Assembly: GCA_029942185.1 (NCBI GenBank) | Contig: JAOZTK010000001.1 | Location: 28,319-69,618 of the forward strand | Origin: Flavobacteriaceae bacterium | GTDB lineage: Bacteria; Bacteroidota; Bacteroidia; Flavobacteriales; Flavobacteriaceae | Length of the DNA: 41,300 nt | Reading direction: 5' to 3' | Shown: positions 10,999 through 20,942 of the stretch, in pieces | Layout: the number at the start of each line of letters is the position of its first letter | Numbering within the stretch: the stretch's first letter is position 1 | Position numbers and translations under genes: made by a program | Notes under the pieces: generated by a model | The model's database searches: none | What the model saw: only the letters and a program-made list of their open reading frames with translations | Told to the model about the DNA's origin: nothing

Positions 10999-12228
10999 CT
11001 ACCAACTCACTCCGGCACCACCGCCCCCCGAAGAACCACCTCCAAAACTGGACCCACCTCCCGAGGAACCGCCTCCAAAACTAGAACTACTGGATGTTGT
11101 CCTAGGAATTTTTATTGTATTTACTTTAATATAATCACAATTTTTACACTTCTGGATTTCTTCGCGAACACCAGTTGAACTTCTTGTAGCAGCTTTTACC
11201 GTTTTTGAATGAGCGGTATAGTAAGTTTTATATTTACATTTAGGACATTTAGAATACTTGGAAAAGAATTTTTGGTATTTTAAAATTAAAATGTCATCCG
11301 CGTTTTCAGTTGCCCAAACATCATAATCTACAGAATGTAAATTTTCTTCTACTAACTGACCCTTATCGAGAAATTTGTTTTCTGCAACCTCTGTCTTCTT
11401 AAACATTTTCTTTCCATTTATCTTACTAAAACGTGAATTATTTCGATATTTAGAGAGTCGATTTTTTATAAATATATAACGAATCAACAAAAATGGTAAG
11501 GGGAAAAGAATAAAATATACAAAATGTTTTATGTTATATAAATCTTTAAATTTATCATAAAAGTCTTCTTTGTTTTTGTTTATTTTTCTAACATTTGAAA
11601 AATAATGAAATAGTGCGAAAAATAGTAGCCCCAAGTAAATTATAACACCGACAGAAATAGGATTTTTATTCTTAGTATACCCAACACCACCATCGTCGTA
11701 AATCTCCGAAATCACCTCAGGATTATCTAAAATTTGTTGTATTCTTTCAACTCCCGCTAATAAACCCAAACCATAATCACTGTTCTTAAAATGAGGAACT
11801 AATTCTTGAGAAGCAATACGATAACTAAGAGCGTCTGTTAAAATTGGCTCCAATCCGTAACCCACTTCAAACTCCGTTCTGCGTTGATCTACAACAGTGA
11901 GAATTAACAATCCATTATCTTTTTTTTCTTGACCAATACCCCAATGTTTAAACAAGTGAACGGCAAAGTTTTTAGGAACCTCATCGCCAATACTCGGTAA
12001 TACAACTATCGCAATCTGGGCTGTGCTTTTGTTTTCAAGTGCTGAAATTAGGGAGTTTAACGCTATTTTTTCTTCTCCACTTATGTAATTATTTGGATCA
12101 GATATCCAACCGCCATCACTGTTTTTAGGATTGGGGACATCTTCTACCGTATAAACAGTTTGTCCTTGTAAAAGTAAGGAGGTGAATAAAACAAAAATTA
12201 TTAGAACTCTAGAAAAAAAAGTTGTCAT
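10999..12228 (-). CDS. TPM domain (YgcG-like) protein with CxxC zinc-ribbon-like segment and Gly/Ser-rich tail
   Basis: TPM signature (WISDPNNYISGEEKIALNSLI, AVHLFKHWGIGQEKKDNGLLILTVVDQRRTEFEVGYGLE); KCPKCKYKTYY...KCKNCDYIK; SSSSSFGGGSSGGGSSFGGGSSGGGGAGVSW tail. Confidence 0.85.
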   Translation of the reverse strand: MTTFFSRVLIIFVLFTSLLLQGQTVYTVEDVPNPKNSDGGWISDPNNYISGEEKIALNSLISALENKSTAQIAIVVLPSIGDEVPKNFAVHLFKHWGIGQEKKDNGLLILTVVDQRRTEFEVGYGLEPILTDALSYRIASQELVPHFKNSDYGLGLLAGVERIQQILDNPEVISEIYDDGGVGYTKNKNPISVGVIIYLGLLFFALFHYFSNVRKINKNKEDFYDKFKDLYNIKHFVYFILFPLPFLLIRYIFIKNRLSKYRNNSRFSKINGKKMFKKTEVAENKFLDKGQLVEENLHSVDYDVWATENADDILILKYQKFFSKYSKCPKCKYKTYYTAHSKTVKAATRSSTGVREEIQKCKNCDYIKVNTIKIPRTTSSSSSFGGGSSGGGSSFGGGSSGGGGAGVSW

Positions 12229-12238
12229 GGCTTTGTGT

Positions 12239-13771
12239 TTAAGAGAGTTGATTAATAGCTGTACGCAAACGAGTAATAGTCTCTTCTTTACCGATCATTG
12301 CAGCAATATCAAAAACGTGGATTCCTTGCATACTACCCACCAAACTCAATCGAAACGACATAAGAACTTTCCCAAAACCCAATTCGTTTTTCTGTATCCA
12401 AGCTTTGATGTTCTCCTCAATATTTTTAGACGTGAAATCATTAATTCCTTCTAAAATTTCAATAACATTTTGCATTAAAATATCGGTTCCTTCTTTCCAA
12501 GCTTTTTTGGTTGCTTTTGGATCAAATGTATCGGGTGCCTTAAAAAAGTAGTGTCCTAAATCCCATAAATCAGCTACAAATGTCGCGCGTTCTTTTATGG
12601 ATGAAACAACCTGAATCACATAAGAATGGGCTTGCTGATGCAAACCGACTTCTTTCAATTCATCTTTAAAAAGCGTTTGAAAATCTTTTGCTAATTTCTC
12701 ATCATCTGCCATTTGCATGTACTGATGTTGGTACCACTTTGTTTTATCTAAATCAAACTTTGCACCACTTTTACTGACACGTTCTAAACTAAATGCATCC
12801 ACTAATTCTTCCAATTTAAAAAGTTCTTGTTCCGTACCAGGATTCCATCCCAAAAACGCGAGCATGTTGATAAAAGCTTCGGGAAAATAGCCGTCCTCAC
12901 GATAACCTCGTGATACATCTCCCGTTTTCTCATCGGTGTATTCCAATGGAAATACCGGAAAACCTAATTTATCCCCATCTCGTTTGCTCAACTTGCCTTT
13001 ACCTACCGGTTTCATCAATAATGGCAAATGTGCGAATTCAGGAGCTTTCCAATCAAATGCACGATATAATAAAATATGTAAAGCCATAGACGGCAACCAT
13101 TCTTCACCGCGAATTACATGTGAAATTTCCATTAAATGATCATCTACAATGTTGGCTAAATGATAAGTAGGCATGCCATCAGATTTATATAAAACCTTGT
13201 CATCTAATATATTCGTGTTGATTTTTACTTCTCCACGAATAAGGTCTTGTAAGACCAAGAGTTCATCTTTAGGGGTTTTAAACCGAATGACATACGGATC
13301 ACCTGTAGCAATTCTTCGATCCACTTCTTCCTTTGAAAGTGTCAGAGAATTATTCATCTCTTCACGATTGTGCCAATTATATATAAATGTTTCTTTGTTG
13401 GCTTCGCTATTTTTACGTTGTATATCAAGGGCTGCTGCTGTATCAAATGCATAATAACCCCAACCCGTATCAACTAATTGTTGGGCATATTTTTGATAAA
13501 TCATTTTACGTTCACTTTGTCGATAAGGACCGTAGCCGGCTTCTTTACCAATTCCTTCGTCATAAGGGATTCCCGACCAATTTAAAGCTTTAATAATATA
13601 TTTTTCTGCATTGGCGACATACCGCTTTTGATCGGTATCTTCGATACGAAGTATAAAAGTTCCTCCGTGCTTTTTAGCAAATAAATAATTGTATAAAGCG
13701 GTACGAACACCTCCAATATGTAGGGGTCCTGTTGGACTTGGAGCAAATCTTACCCTAATGTTTTTTGACAT
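12239..13771 (-). CDS. gltX: Glutamyl-tRNA synthetase
   Basis: VRFAPSPTGPLHIGGVRTALYNYLFA, KLSKRDGDKLGFPVFP; ATG at 13771 preferred over 13792. Confidence 0.95.
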   Translation of the reverse strand: MSKNIRVRFAPSPTGPLHIGGVRTALYNYLFAKKHGGTFILRIEDTDQKRYVANAEKYIIKALNWSGIPYDEGIGKEAGYGPYRQSERKMIYQKYAQQLVDTGWGYYAFDTAAALDIQRKNSEANKETFIYNWHNREEMNNSLTLSKEEVDRRIATGDPYVIRFKTPKDELLVLQDLIRGEVKINTNILDDKVLYKSDGMPTYHLANIVDDHLMEISHVIRGEEWLPSMALHILLYRAFDWKAPEFAHLPLLMKPVGKGKLSKRDGDKLGFPVFPLEYTDEKTGDVSRGYREDGYFPEAFINMLAFLGWNPGTEQELFKLEELVDAFSLERVSKSGAKFDLDKTKWYQHQYMQMADDEKLAKDFQTLFKDELKEVGLHQQAHSYVIQVVSSIKERATFVADLWDLGHYFFKAPDTFDPKATKKAWKEGTDILMQNVIEILEGINDFTSKNIEENIKAWIQKNELGFGKVLMSFRLSLVGSMQGIHVFDIAAMIGKEETITRLRTAINQLS

Positions 13772-14065
13772 AATATCAATATTTTTATGCAAATATAAAA
13801 TTATCAGTTGGAAAGTTTGAGATTTAAGGTTTAAAGTTTAAAGTTTAAATCAGCTCTTAATAATATGCCTGATTAAAATACACCAACAAAAGAAAAAGCC
13901 ATCACTGTATCCTAATACCATCCCTGGTGTAGATAAACTATAAACCTGAGTTATAAGAAAGTCAAGATCCTTTTAGCGATCACTACGATTTTTAGTTTTG
14001 GTTCTTGTGTATTTATAACAGATAAGAATCTTTTTTTTGTACTTTTATCCCTGTTATTTTTTTAG

Positions 14066-17000
14066 ATGAAAGCCTATAAGCAAATACAACAAAAATTACA
14101 CGGATTTATTCGTAAGTATTATACCAATGAGTTAATTAAAGGAAGCATCCTTTTTTTAGCTTTTGGCTTATTGTATTTTCTTTTTACTTTATTAGTAGAG
14201 CATTTTCTGTGGTTAAAACCCGATGCACGAACCCTTTTGTTTTGGATGTTTATCGCAGTTGAAATCGGTTTATTGATTCGTTATATCCTTATTCCTATAT
14301 TAAAACTCATAGGCTTGTCTAAAGGGATCAGCCTTGCTAAGGCTTCTTCTATAATTGGTGTTCATTTTAAAGAAATTGATGATAAGTTGTTAAACATGCT
14401 TCAATTGCAAGAGACCAATTCAAATCTTAAAAACGGACAAAAAAACGCTGAATTACTACTTGCCAGCATTGATCAAAAAGCTGCAAAATTACAACCCATT
14501 CCTTTTCAAAAAGCCATTCAATTTTCTACTAATAAAAAATATCTCAAGTATTTAATTATTCCCTTTGCTCTGTGGCTACTTACATTGTTTTCCGGAGAGA
14601 AAACAATGCTGCGAGATAGTTATAAGCGTGTCGTCAACCACCAACAAACCTACTTGCCACCGGCACCTTTTAGTTTTGAAATTACCAATAATAACCTAAA
14701 TGTAATAGAGGGAGAATCAATTCAGTTGAATATCCGTACAAATGGTGATCTTATTCCGGATGCCGCAAAAATCTTTTTTAACGACGAGTATTATTTTTTA
14801 AAAAATGAAGGAGCCGGTACTTTTACTTACAACTTTGAACACGTGGTGAAATCCATTAATTTTTACCTTCAAGGAAATAATGTGACTTCAAAAGCACATA
14901 CCATTAATCTTATTCCAACCCCAAAAATTCGTGGTATTCGTTTGTTTTTAAATTATCCTAATTACATCAAAAAAACGGATGAAAGAATTGATAATACCGG
15001 AAATATTATCGTTCCTTCAGGGACGGCGATAACATGGAATATCAATACCAAACAAACCGATTCTTTACACCTATTAAAAGAAAATGTACGTACTCTTTTC
15101 AATAAAAGTTCTGATATTCCGGATCTTTTTACCTTGACAAAACCCGCTTTAAAATCCTTTTCTTACAACATTCAAGCATCGAATAAACACTTGATAAATT
15201 ATGAAGATCTCTCTTTTAGTGTTGTGGTTATTCAAGATGAATATCCCGATATGACTATCAAAACAGATATTGACAGTATTTCACGTGGCTATGCTCAATT
15301 TGTAGGACATTTATCCGATGATTATGGAATATCTAAATTGCAACTTATGTATTTCCCAAAACTTCATAAAGAGGAAAGAATTACATACACAATTCCAATT
15401 CAAAAATCTTCTATTGTCAATTTTTACTATGTTTTTCCTACGGGACTTAAGCTTGAAGAAGGGTTCGATTATGAATTTTATTTTGAAACTTTTGATAATG
15501 ATTTAGTCACCGGACCTAAATCAGTAAAAAGTAAAGTTTATTCGTATCACAAAGACACAAAAACAGAAGAACAAGAAAAAATATTGCAAGAGCAAAAACA
15601 AGGTTTAGATGATTTACAGAAAACCTTGGAAAAACAAGAAAAAAATCAATTGGATTTAGACGCATTAAGAAAAGACTTACAAAACAAATCGGATATTGAG
15701 TTTAACGATACTAAAAAATTGAAAAAGTTTATTCAAAGACAAGAGGAATATCAACAAATGATGGAGCGACAAACGGAGGAATTACAAAGAAATCTCGACC
15801 AGCAACCTGAATTAAAAAACGAATTTCTTGAAAACAAAAAAGAAGATATTCAAAAACGGCTTCAAGAAGCAAAAGAAATTGCCAAACAAGACAAGTTATT
15901 AGAAGAATTACGAAAATTAGCCGAAAAATTACAAAAGGAAGATTTGTTGGATCGTATCAAGAAAATGAGTAAAAACAACAAACAACAAGAAAAAAGTTTA
16001 GAGCAATTGTTGGAGTTGACCAAAAGATTTTATGTAGAGCAAAAAGCGGAACAAATCAGAGAAAAACTCGAAGAATTAGCAAAAAAACAAGAAAAACTAG
16101 CAAAAAGTGAAGAAAATAGCGAAGAAAAGCAAAAAAAACTAAATAAGGAATTTGAAAAAATTCAACAAGATATGCTACAGTTGCAAAAAGACAACAAAGC
16201 GCTTAAAGAGCCTATGGAAATCGAGGCGCAAAAACCGGAACAAGAAGCGGTGAAAAAAGACCAACAAGAAGCCACCCAACAACTTCAACAGCAGCAACAA
16301 CAACAAGCGAGTAAAAAACAGAAATCCGCTGCTAAAAAAATGAAAGAAATGGCGCAAATCATGCAAATGCAAATGGCTGGTTCTTCGCAAGACATGATTG
16401 AAGAAGATATTGCCATGCTTCGTCAAATAATTGAAAACCTGATTACCTTTTCGTACAAACAAGAAAATTTGATGGACGCTTTAAGTGATTTACATAAAAA
16501 TCATCCAGGGTTTTCAAAAAAATTAAAAGAGCAAAATCAACTAAAAACATTTTTTGAGCATATTGATGATAGTTTATATGTGCTGTCTATGCGTCAGGCA
16601 AAACTCTCAAAACACATCAATACCTATTTAGCAAATGCACATTATTATTTAGATGAAACGCTTGTACAATTAGAAGAATTTAGAATTACTAAAGCGGTCT
16701 CAGATCAGCATTATGTAATGACTGCAGCAAATGACTTGGCCTTGTTATTGAGTTTAATGCTCGACAACATGCAAAGTTCTATGGGAATGGGAAAAGGAAA
16801 AGGAAAAGGAATGGGCATGGGAAAAGGAAAGGGTAGTGGTAAAGGATTTAGTTTGCCTGATATTATTAAAAAACAAGGCGAACTCAGTGAAAAAATGAAA
16901 CAAGGTATGAAAAAGGGTGAAAAACCAGGCGGTGAAAAAGATGGGAAAAAAGGAGAAAAGGGGGAATCCGGTAAAGGTGAAAAAAATGGAAAAGGGGGAC

Positions 17001-17449
17001 AAAAAGGCGGACAAGGTGAAGGGGAACAAAATAGCCAAGAACTGTATGAAATATACAAACAACAAGCAATGTTACGGCAAGCCCTTGAAAATCAATTGAA
17101 TGATTTAAATGGAAGTGGCACTAAGGCGCAGGCAAATAAAGTAAAAAGGCAAATGGAAGATCTCGAACGCCTTTTATTGGAAAAAGGAATAACGAATCAA
17201 GTATTACAGAAAATGTTACGATTGGATCACGAACTTTTAAAGCTGAAAGATGCTGCCCAAAGACAAGGCAAGGAAAACAAGCGTGAATCGAAAACAAACT
17301 ATAAAACCTATCCAAAAATAAGTCCCAAACAATTGGAATTTAAAGAAAAGTACTTCCAACAAAATGAAATATTAAATCGCGAAGTATTACCTTTGCGCAG
17401 CCTTTACAAGAAAAAAGTAAAGGAATATTTTAAAAATGGGAAACAATGA
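14066..17449 (+). CDS. DUF4175-like large coiled-coil membrane protein with Q-rich and GKGMG-rich low-complexity segments
   Basis: N-terminal TMs; long charged coiled coil; TQQLQQQQQQQASKK; SMGMGKGKGKGMGMGKGKGSGKG. Confidence 0.75.
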   Translation: MKAYKQIQQKLHGFIRKYYTNELIKGSILFLAFGLLYFLFTLLVEHFLWLKPDARTLLFWMFIAVEIGLLIRYILIPILKLIGLSKGISLAKASSIIGVHFKEIDDKLLNMLQLQETNSNLKNGQKNAELLLASIDQKAAKLQPIPFQKAIQFSTNKKYLKYLIIPFALWLLTLFSGEKTMLRDSYKRVVNHQQTYLPPAPFSFEITNNNLNVIEGESIQLNIRTNGDLIPDAAKIFFNDEYYFLKNEGAGTFTYNFEHVVKSINFYLQGNNVTSKAHTINLIPTPKIRGIRLFLNYPNYIKKTDERIDNTGNIIVPSGTAITWNINTKQTDSLHLLKENVRTLFNKSSDIPDLFTLTKPALKSFSYNIQASNKHLINYEDLSFSVVVIQDEYPDMTIKTDIDSISRGYAQFVGHLSDDYGISKLQLMYFPKLHKEERITYTIPIQKSSIVNFYYVFPTGLKLEEGFDYEFYFETFDNDLVTGPKSVKSKVYSYHKDTKTEEQEKILQEQKQGLDDLQKTLEKQEKNQLDLDALRKDLQNKSDIEFNDTKKLKKFIQRQEEYQQMMERQTEELQRNLDQQPELKNEFLENKKEDIQKRLQEAKEIAKQDKLLEELRKLAEKLQKEDLLDRIKKMSKNNKQQEKSLEQLLELTKRFYVEQKAEQIREKLEELAKKQEKLAKSEENSEEKQKKLNKEFEKIQQDMLQLQKDNKALKEPMEIEAQKPEQEAVKKDQQEATQQLQQQQQQQASKKQKSAAKKMKEMAQIMQMQMAGSSQDMIEEDIAMLRQIIENLITFSYKQENLMDALSDLHKNHPGFSKKLKEQNQLKTFFEHIDDSLYVLSMRQAKLSKHINTYLANAHYYLDETLVQLEEFRITKAVSDQHYVMTAANDLALLLSLMLDNMQSSMGMGKGKGKGMGMGKGKGSGKGFSLPDIIKKQGELSEKMKQGMKKGEKPGGEKDGKKGEKGESGKGEKNGKGGQKGGQGEGEQNSQELYEIYKQQAMLRQALENQLNDLNGSGTKAQANKVKRQMEDLERLLLEKGITNQVLQKMLRLDHELLKLKDAAQRQGKENKRESKTNYKTYPKISPKQLEFKEKYFQQNEILNREVLPLRSLYKKKVKEYFKNGKQ

Positions 17450-17859
17450 TTCTATTTCATTCAGAAACCAATTTTACGCTAACGGATCAAGAAACCTACT
17501 CCTCGTGGATAAGTAGTGCTGTTTCTGAAATGCAAAAGGAAGTGGGTGCTATCAATTATATTTTTTGTGATGATGCCTATTTGTTAAAGATTAACCAAAA
17601 ACACCTGAAACACAATACTTTAACCGATATAATAAGTTTTGATTATTCTAAAAACGACAAACTTGCAGGAGATATTTATATATCAACTGAACGTGTAGCA
17701 GAAAATGCTGCTAAATTCAAAGTTTCTTTTGCAAATGAATTAGAAAGAGTATTGATACACGGTATTTTACATTTTGTCGGTTTTAACGATAAAACAAAAG
17801 AAGAAAAAACAGAAATGCGCAAGCAAGAGAATTATTACTTAGCTTTACTTTCTTTTTAA
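17446..17859 (+). CDS. ybeY: Endoribonuclease YbeY
   Basis: NTLTDIISFDYS, GDIYISTERV, LIHGILHFVGFNDKTKEEKTEMRKQE; ATGA overlap with the upstream gene. Confidence 0.88.
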   Translation: MILFHSETNFTLTDQETYSSWISSAVSEMQKEVGAINYIFCDDAYLLKINQKHLKHNTLTDIISFDYSKNDKLAGDIYISTERVAENAAKFKVSFANELERVLIHGILHFVGFNDKTKEEKTEMRKQENYYLALLSF

Positions 17860-17883
17860 TATATATACAACATATTTAATAAA

Positions 17884-17899
17884 TGTTCCACGTGGAACA
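17884..17899. promoter_or_regulatory. parS: parS-like ParB binding site (perfect palindrome TGTTCCACGTGGAACA)
   Basis: 16/16 self-complementary, matches the chromosomal parS consensus; 8 bp upstream of the mnmG start. Confidence 0.85.
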
Positions 17900-17907
17900 A
17901 TTCGTTT

Positions 17908-19785
17908 ATGAGCCTATTTAATACAACCTATGACGTCCTAGTAATCGGAGCCGGACACGCCGGATGTGAAGCGGCACACGCAAGTGCAAAATTAGGAGCA
18001 CACACACTACTCATCACGATGAGTTTGCAAAACCTTGCTCAAATGAGTTGTAATCCTGCTATGGGTGGTATTGCAAAAGGACAAATTCTACGAGAAATTG
18101 ATGCTCTAGGTGGTATGAGCGGTATTGTTGCCGATAAAACTGCCATACAGTTTAAAATGCTCAACAAGTCAAAAGGACCTGCTATGTGGAGTCCTCGAGC
18201 TCAAAGTGATCGTATGCAGTTTTCAGAAGAATGGCGCAATGTCTTAGAAAACACAAAAAATTTGGATTTATATCAAGACATGGTTACCAATCTTCTAGTT
18301 GAAAACGGACAGATAACCGGTGTGCGAACAAGTCTTGATTTTCCAATAAAAGCAAAAAGTGTAATTCTAACAGCTGGAACCTTTCTCAACGGTACTATTC
18401 ATATAGGAACCAAGCAATTTAGTGGGGGTCGAGCCGGTGAAAGAGCTTCTACAGGAATTACAAAAGAACTCGTGAATTTAGGTTTTGAAACGGATAGAAT
18501 GAAAACCGGTACACCGCCTAGAGTTGATGCACGTTCACTAGATTTTTCCAAAATGGAAGAACAGCCCGGTGATGAAATTCCTATTAAATTCTCTTATTCC
18601 GACGCATCTTCCTTTTTAAAAGAACAGCGTTCCTGTTATTTGGCCCACACCAGTCCGGAGGTTCATAGATTATTAAAAACAGGTTTTGCAAGAAGCCCTA
18701 TGTTTACGGGTACAATCATAAGTGCAGGTCCACGTTATTGTCCCTCCATAGAAGAAAAAATAGAACGGTTTTCCTCTAAAGACAGACATCAATTATTTGT
18801 AGAACCAGAAGGTTGGACCACGAATGAATACTACGTAAATGGGTTTTCAACTTCACTTCCTGAAGATGTTCAAGACAAAGCATTACGCAGTGTGTCGGGT
18901 TTTGAAAATGTTAAAATAATTCGATTTGGTTACGCTATTGAATATGATTATTTTCCACCTACACAGTTAAAACACAGTTTGGAAACCAAACGTATCGCCA
19001 ATTTGTACTTTGCCGGACAGGTAAACGGGACAACCGGTTATGAAGAAGCCGCTGCTCAAGGTTTAATGGCCGGAATTAATGCTGTTCTTAAACTTCAAAA
19101 TAAAGAAGCCTTTGTTCTTAAAAGGAATGAAGCTTATATAGGTGTTTTAATTGATGATTTGATTACAAAAGGAACCGAAGAACCCTATAGAATGTTCACT
19201 TCGCGGGCTGAATTTCGCACTTTGCTACGGCAGGATAATGCGGATATTAGACTAACACCTAAAGGTAATCGTTTGGGACTGGCTTCTGATAAGCGTTTAG
19301 ATATTGTAAAAGAAAAAATTAAAAATACCGCAACATTTATACAGTTCCTTAAGAAAACCAGCATCAAGCCTAACGCGATAAACCCATTACTGTTATCACT
19401 CGGAAGCAAAGCTATAAAGCAATCGATGAAAATGTATAAAGTCTTTTCACGTCCCGAATTTAATATAGAAATAATTAGGTCCGTAAAAGAGATTGCCAAC
19501 TATATACATGAACATCAAACCTGTACTTCAGTGCTCGAACAGGTGGGTATCGATTTAAAATATTCCGGATATATCAATAAAGAAAAAAAGACTGCTGAAA
19601 AATTAAGTCGTCTTGAAAATGTCAGAATACCGGAGAATTTTGATTTTGATAAAATTAAATCTTTATCCATTGAAGCAAGACAAAAACTTAGTAAAATAAA
19701 ACCTGTTACAATTTCTCAAGCAAGTCGTATTAGTGGTGTTTCGCCAAGCGATATTTCTGTTTTATTAGTATACTTAGGACGCTGA
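17908..19785 (+). CDS. mnmG: tRNA uridine-5-carboxymethylaminomethyl modification enzyme MnmG (GidA)
   Basis: DVLVIGAGHAGCEAAHASAKLGAHTLLITM, SCNPAMGGIAKGQILREIDALGG, MFTSRAEFRTLLRQDNAD. Confidence 0.95.
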   Translation: MSLFNTTYDVLVIGAGHAGCEAAHASAKLGAHTLLITMSLQNLAQMSCNPAMGGIAKGQILREIDALGGMSGIVADKTAIQFKMLNKSKGPAMWSPRAQSDRMQFSEEWRNVLENTKNLDLYQDMVTNLLVENGQITGVRTSLDFPIKAKSVILTAGTFLNGTIHIGTKQFSGGRAGERASTGITKELVNLGFETDRMKTGTPPRVDARSLDFSKMEEQPGDEIPIKFSYSDASSFLKEQRSCYLAHTSPEVHRLLKTGFARSPMFTGTIISAGPRYCPSIEEKIERFSSKDRHQLFVEPEGWTTNEYYVNGFSTSLPEDVQDKALRSVSGFENVKIIRFGYAIEYDYFPPTQLKHSLETKRIANLYFAGQVNGTTGYEEAAAQGLMAGINAVLKLQNKEAFVLKRNEAYIGVLIDDLITKGTEEPYRMFTSRAEFRTLLRQDNADIRLTPKGNRLGLASDKRLDIVKEKIKNTATFIQFLKKTSIKPNAINPLLLSLGSKAIKQSMKMYKVFSRPEFNIEIIRSVKEIANYIHEHQTCTSVLEQVGIDLKYSGYINKEKKTAEKLSRLENVRIPENFDFDKIKSLSIEARQKLSKIKPVTISQASRISGVSPSDISVLLVYLGR

Positions 19786-19801
19786 TGTTCCACGTGGAAC
19801 C
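19786..19801. promoter_or_regulatory. parS: Second parS-like site TGTTCCACGTGGAACC (15/16)
   Basis: Starts directly after the mnmG stop codon; differs from the perfect site only at the last base. Confidence 0.78.
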
Positions 19802-19827
19802 TTTGAAACTTTTTAAATGATTAAAGA

Positions 19828-20688
19828 TTGAAAGCAAAACTTATTTGTAAAGATCACACTGTTTCCGGTGAAATCTTTGAATTAATTTACAACGCTGATT
19901 TGGATTTGTTGGAAACATATCCAAAGCCGAGTCTTGCTAATTTACCTAACTATTATAAAAGCGACAACTATATTTCACATACCGATGCTAAAAAAACTTT
20001 TTTTGATAAAATTTATCAAGCTGTAAAAAACCATACCGTATCTTCTAAAATCAAACTTATTAATTCTTTTAACACGGAGACACATCAGCTTTTAGATGTG
20101 GGCTGTGGTACCGGTGATTTTCTAAAAGCAGCAGAAAAAAAAGGCTGGACTATTTCAGGGGTAGAACCTGATGGTTCCGCAAGAAAATTGACCAAACATA
20201 AAATCAATTCCAAAAAATCTATTTACGTAAATCTTGAAGAAATCGTCGATCGAGATAAAAAAGATAAATTTGATGTTATTTCGCTATGGCATGTTTTAGA
20301 GCATGTCTCTGATTTGGGTTCTTATATTACTCAACTAAAATCTTTGTTGAAATTAAATGGTTATCTAATTATAGCTGTTCCTAACTTTAAAAGTTACGAC
20401 GCAAAACACTATAAAGAATTTTGGGCGGCTTATGATGTGCCAAGACATCTTTGGCATTTCTCTCAAAAATCAATTTTAAAAATTTTCTCAAAACACAAAA
20501 TGTTTGTGATTGATATTTTACCCATGCGTTTTGATTCCTATTATGTTTCCCTTTTATCAGAAAAATATAAAACTGGAAAATTAAACATCTTCTCTGCATT
20601 CGTATCCGGTTTTCTTTCTAATTGGAAAGCTAGAAAAACAAAAGAGTATTCTTCTTTGATTTATCTTATAAAAAACAAAGTAAATTGA
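19828..20688 (+). CDS. Class I SAM-dependent methyltransferase (TTG start)
   Basis: HQLLDVGCGTGDFLKAAEKKGWTISGVEPD, DVISLWHVLEHV; annotated start codon is TTG. Confidence 0.85.
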   Translation: MKAKLICKDHTVSGEIFELIYNADLDLLETYPKPSLANLPNYYKSDNYISHTDAKKTFFDKIYQAVKNHTVSSKIKLINSFNTETHQLLDVGCGTGDFLKAAEKKGWTISGVEPDGSARKLTKHKINSKKSIYVNLEEIVDRDKKDKFDVISLWHVLEHVSDLGSYITQLKSLLKLNGYLIIAVPNFKSYDAKHYKEFWAAYDVPRHLWHFSQKSILKIFSKHKMFVIDILPMRFDSYYVSLLSEKYKTGKLNIFSAFVSGFLSNWKARKTKEYSSLIYLIKNKVN

Positions 20689-20878
20689 TTTTAAGACTGT
20701 TTTTAAACACTTTTTTTAACGAGTGTGTATGTTTTCCTTTCCTTTTTTTTAAAATCCTTTAAATAAACTAATTTTTTGTTAAAATATATAAAATATGTTT
20801 ATTCAAAAACCTTATTTTGATAAATTTTATTGATAGAAGACATTTGTAGTATTTTTCCTGCCAATTCCTAAGAATTAG

Positions 20879-20886
20879 TATTTTTG
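20879..20886 (+). promoter_or_regulatory. Putative -7 element TATTTTTG upstream of serS
   Basis: Exact TAnnTTTG match 57 bp upstream of the ATG. Confidence 0.4.
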
Positions 20887-20942
20887 TCTTTTTATAATTA
20901 AAAGTTCTAAACACAGAACTTAAAACTTTTAAACAAAGATTT

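Noticed and set aside
12182-12454. 90-aa forward ORF over the TPM/gltX junction
   Set aside because: Overlaps the 3' end of gltX and 5' end of the TPM gene antisense; no domain.
13816-13848. ggtttaaagtttaaagtttaaa repeat as CRISPR or iteron array
   Set aside because: Very short units without spacers; simple AT-rich sequence repeat, not a CRISPR array.
16711-17065. Antisense ORFs (115 and 103 aa) over the GKGMG block
   Set aside because: Pro/Phe/Ser-only composition is the mirror of the Lys/Gly-rich coding strand; artefact of low complexity.
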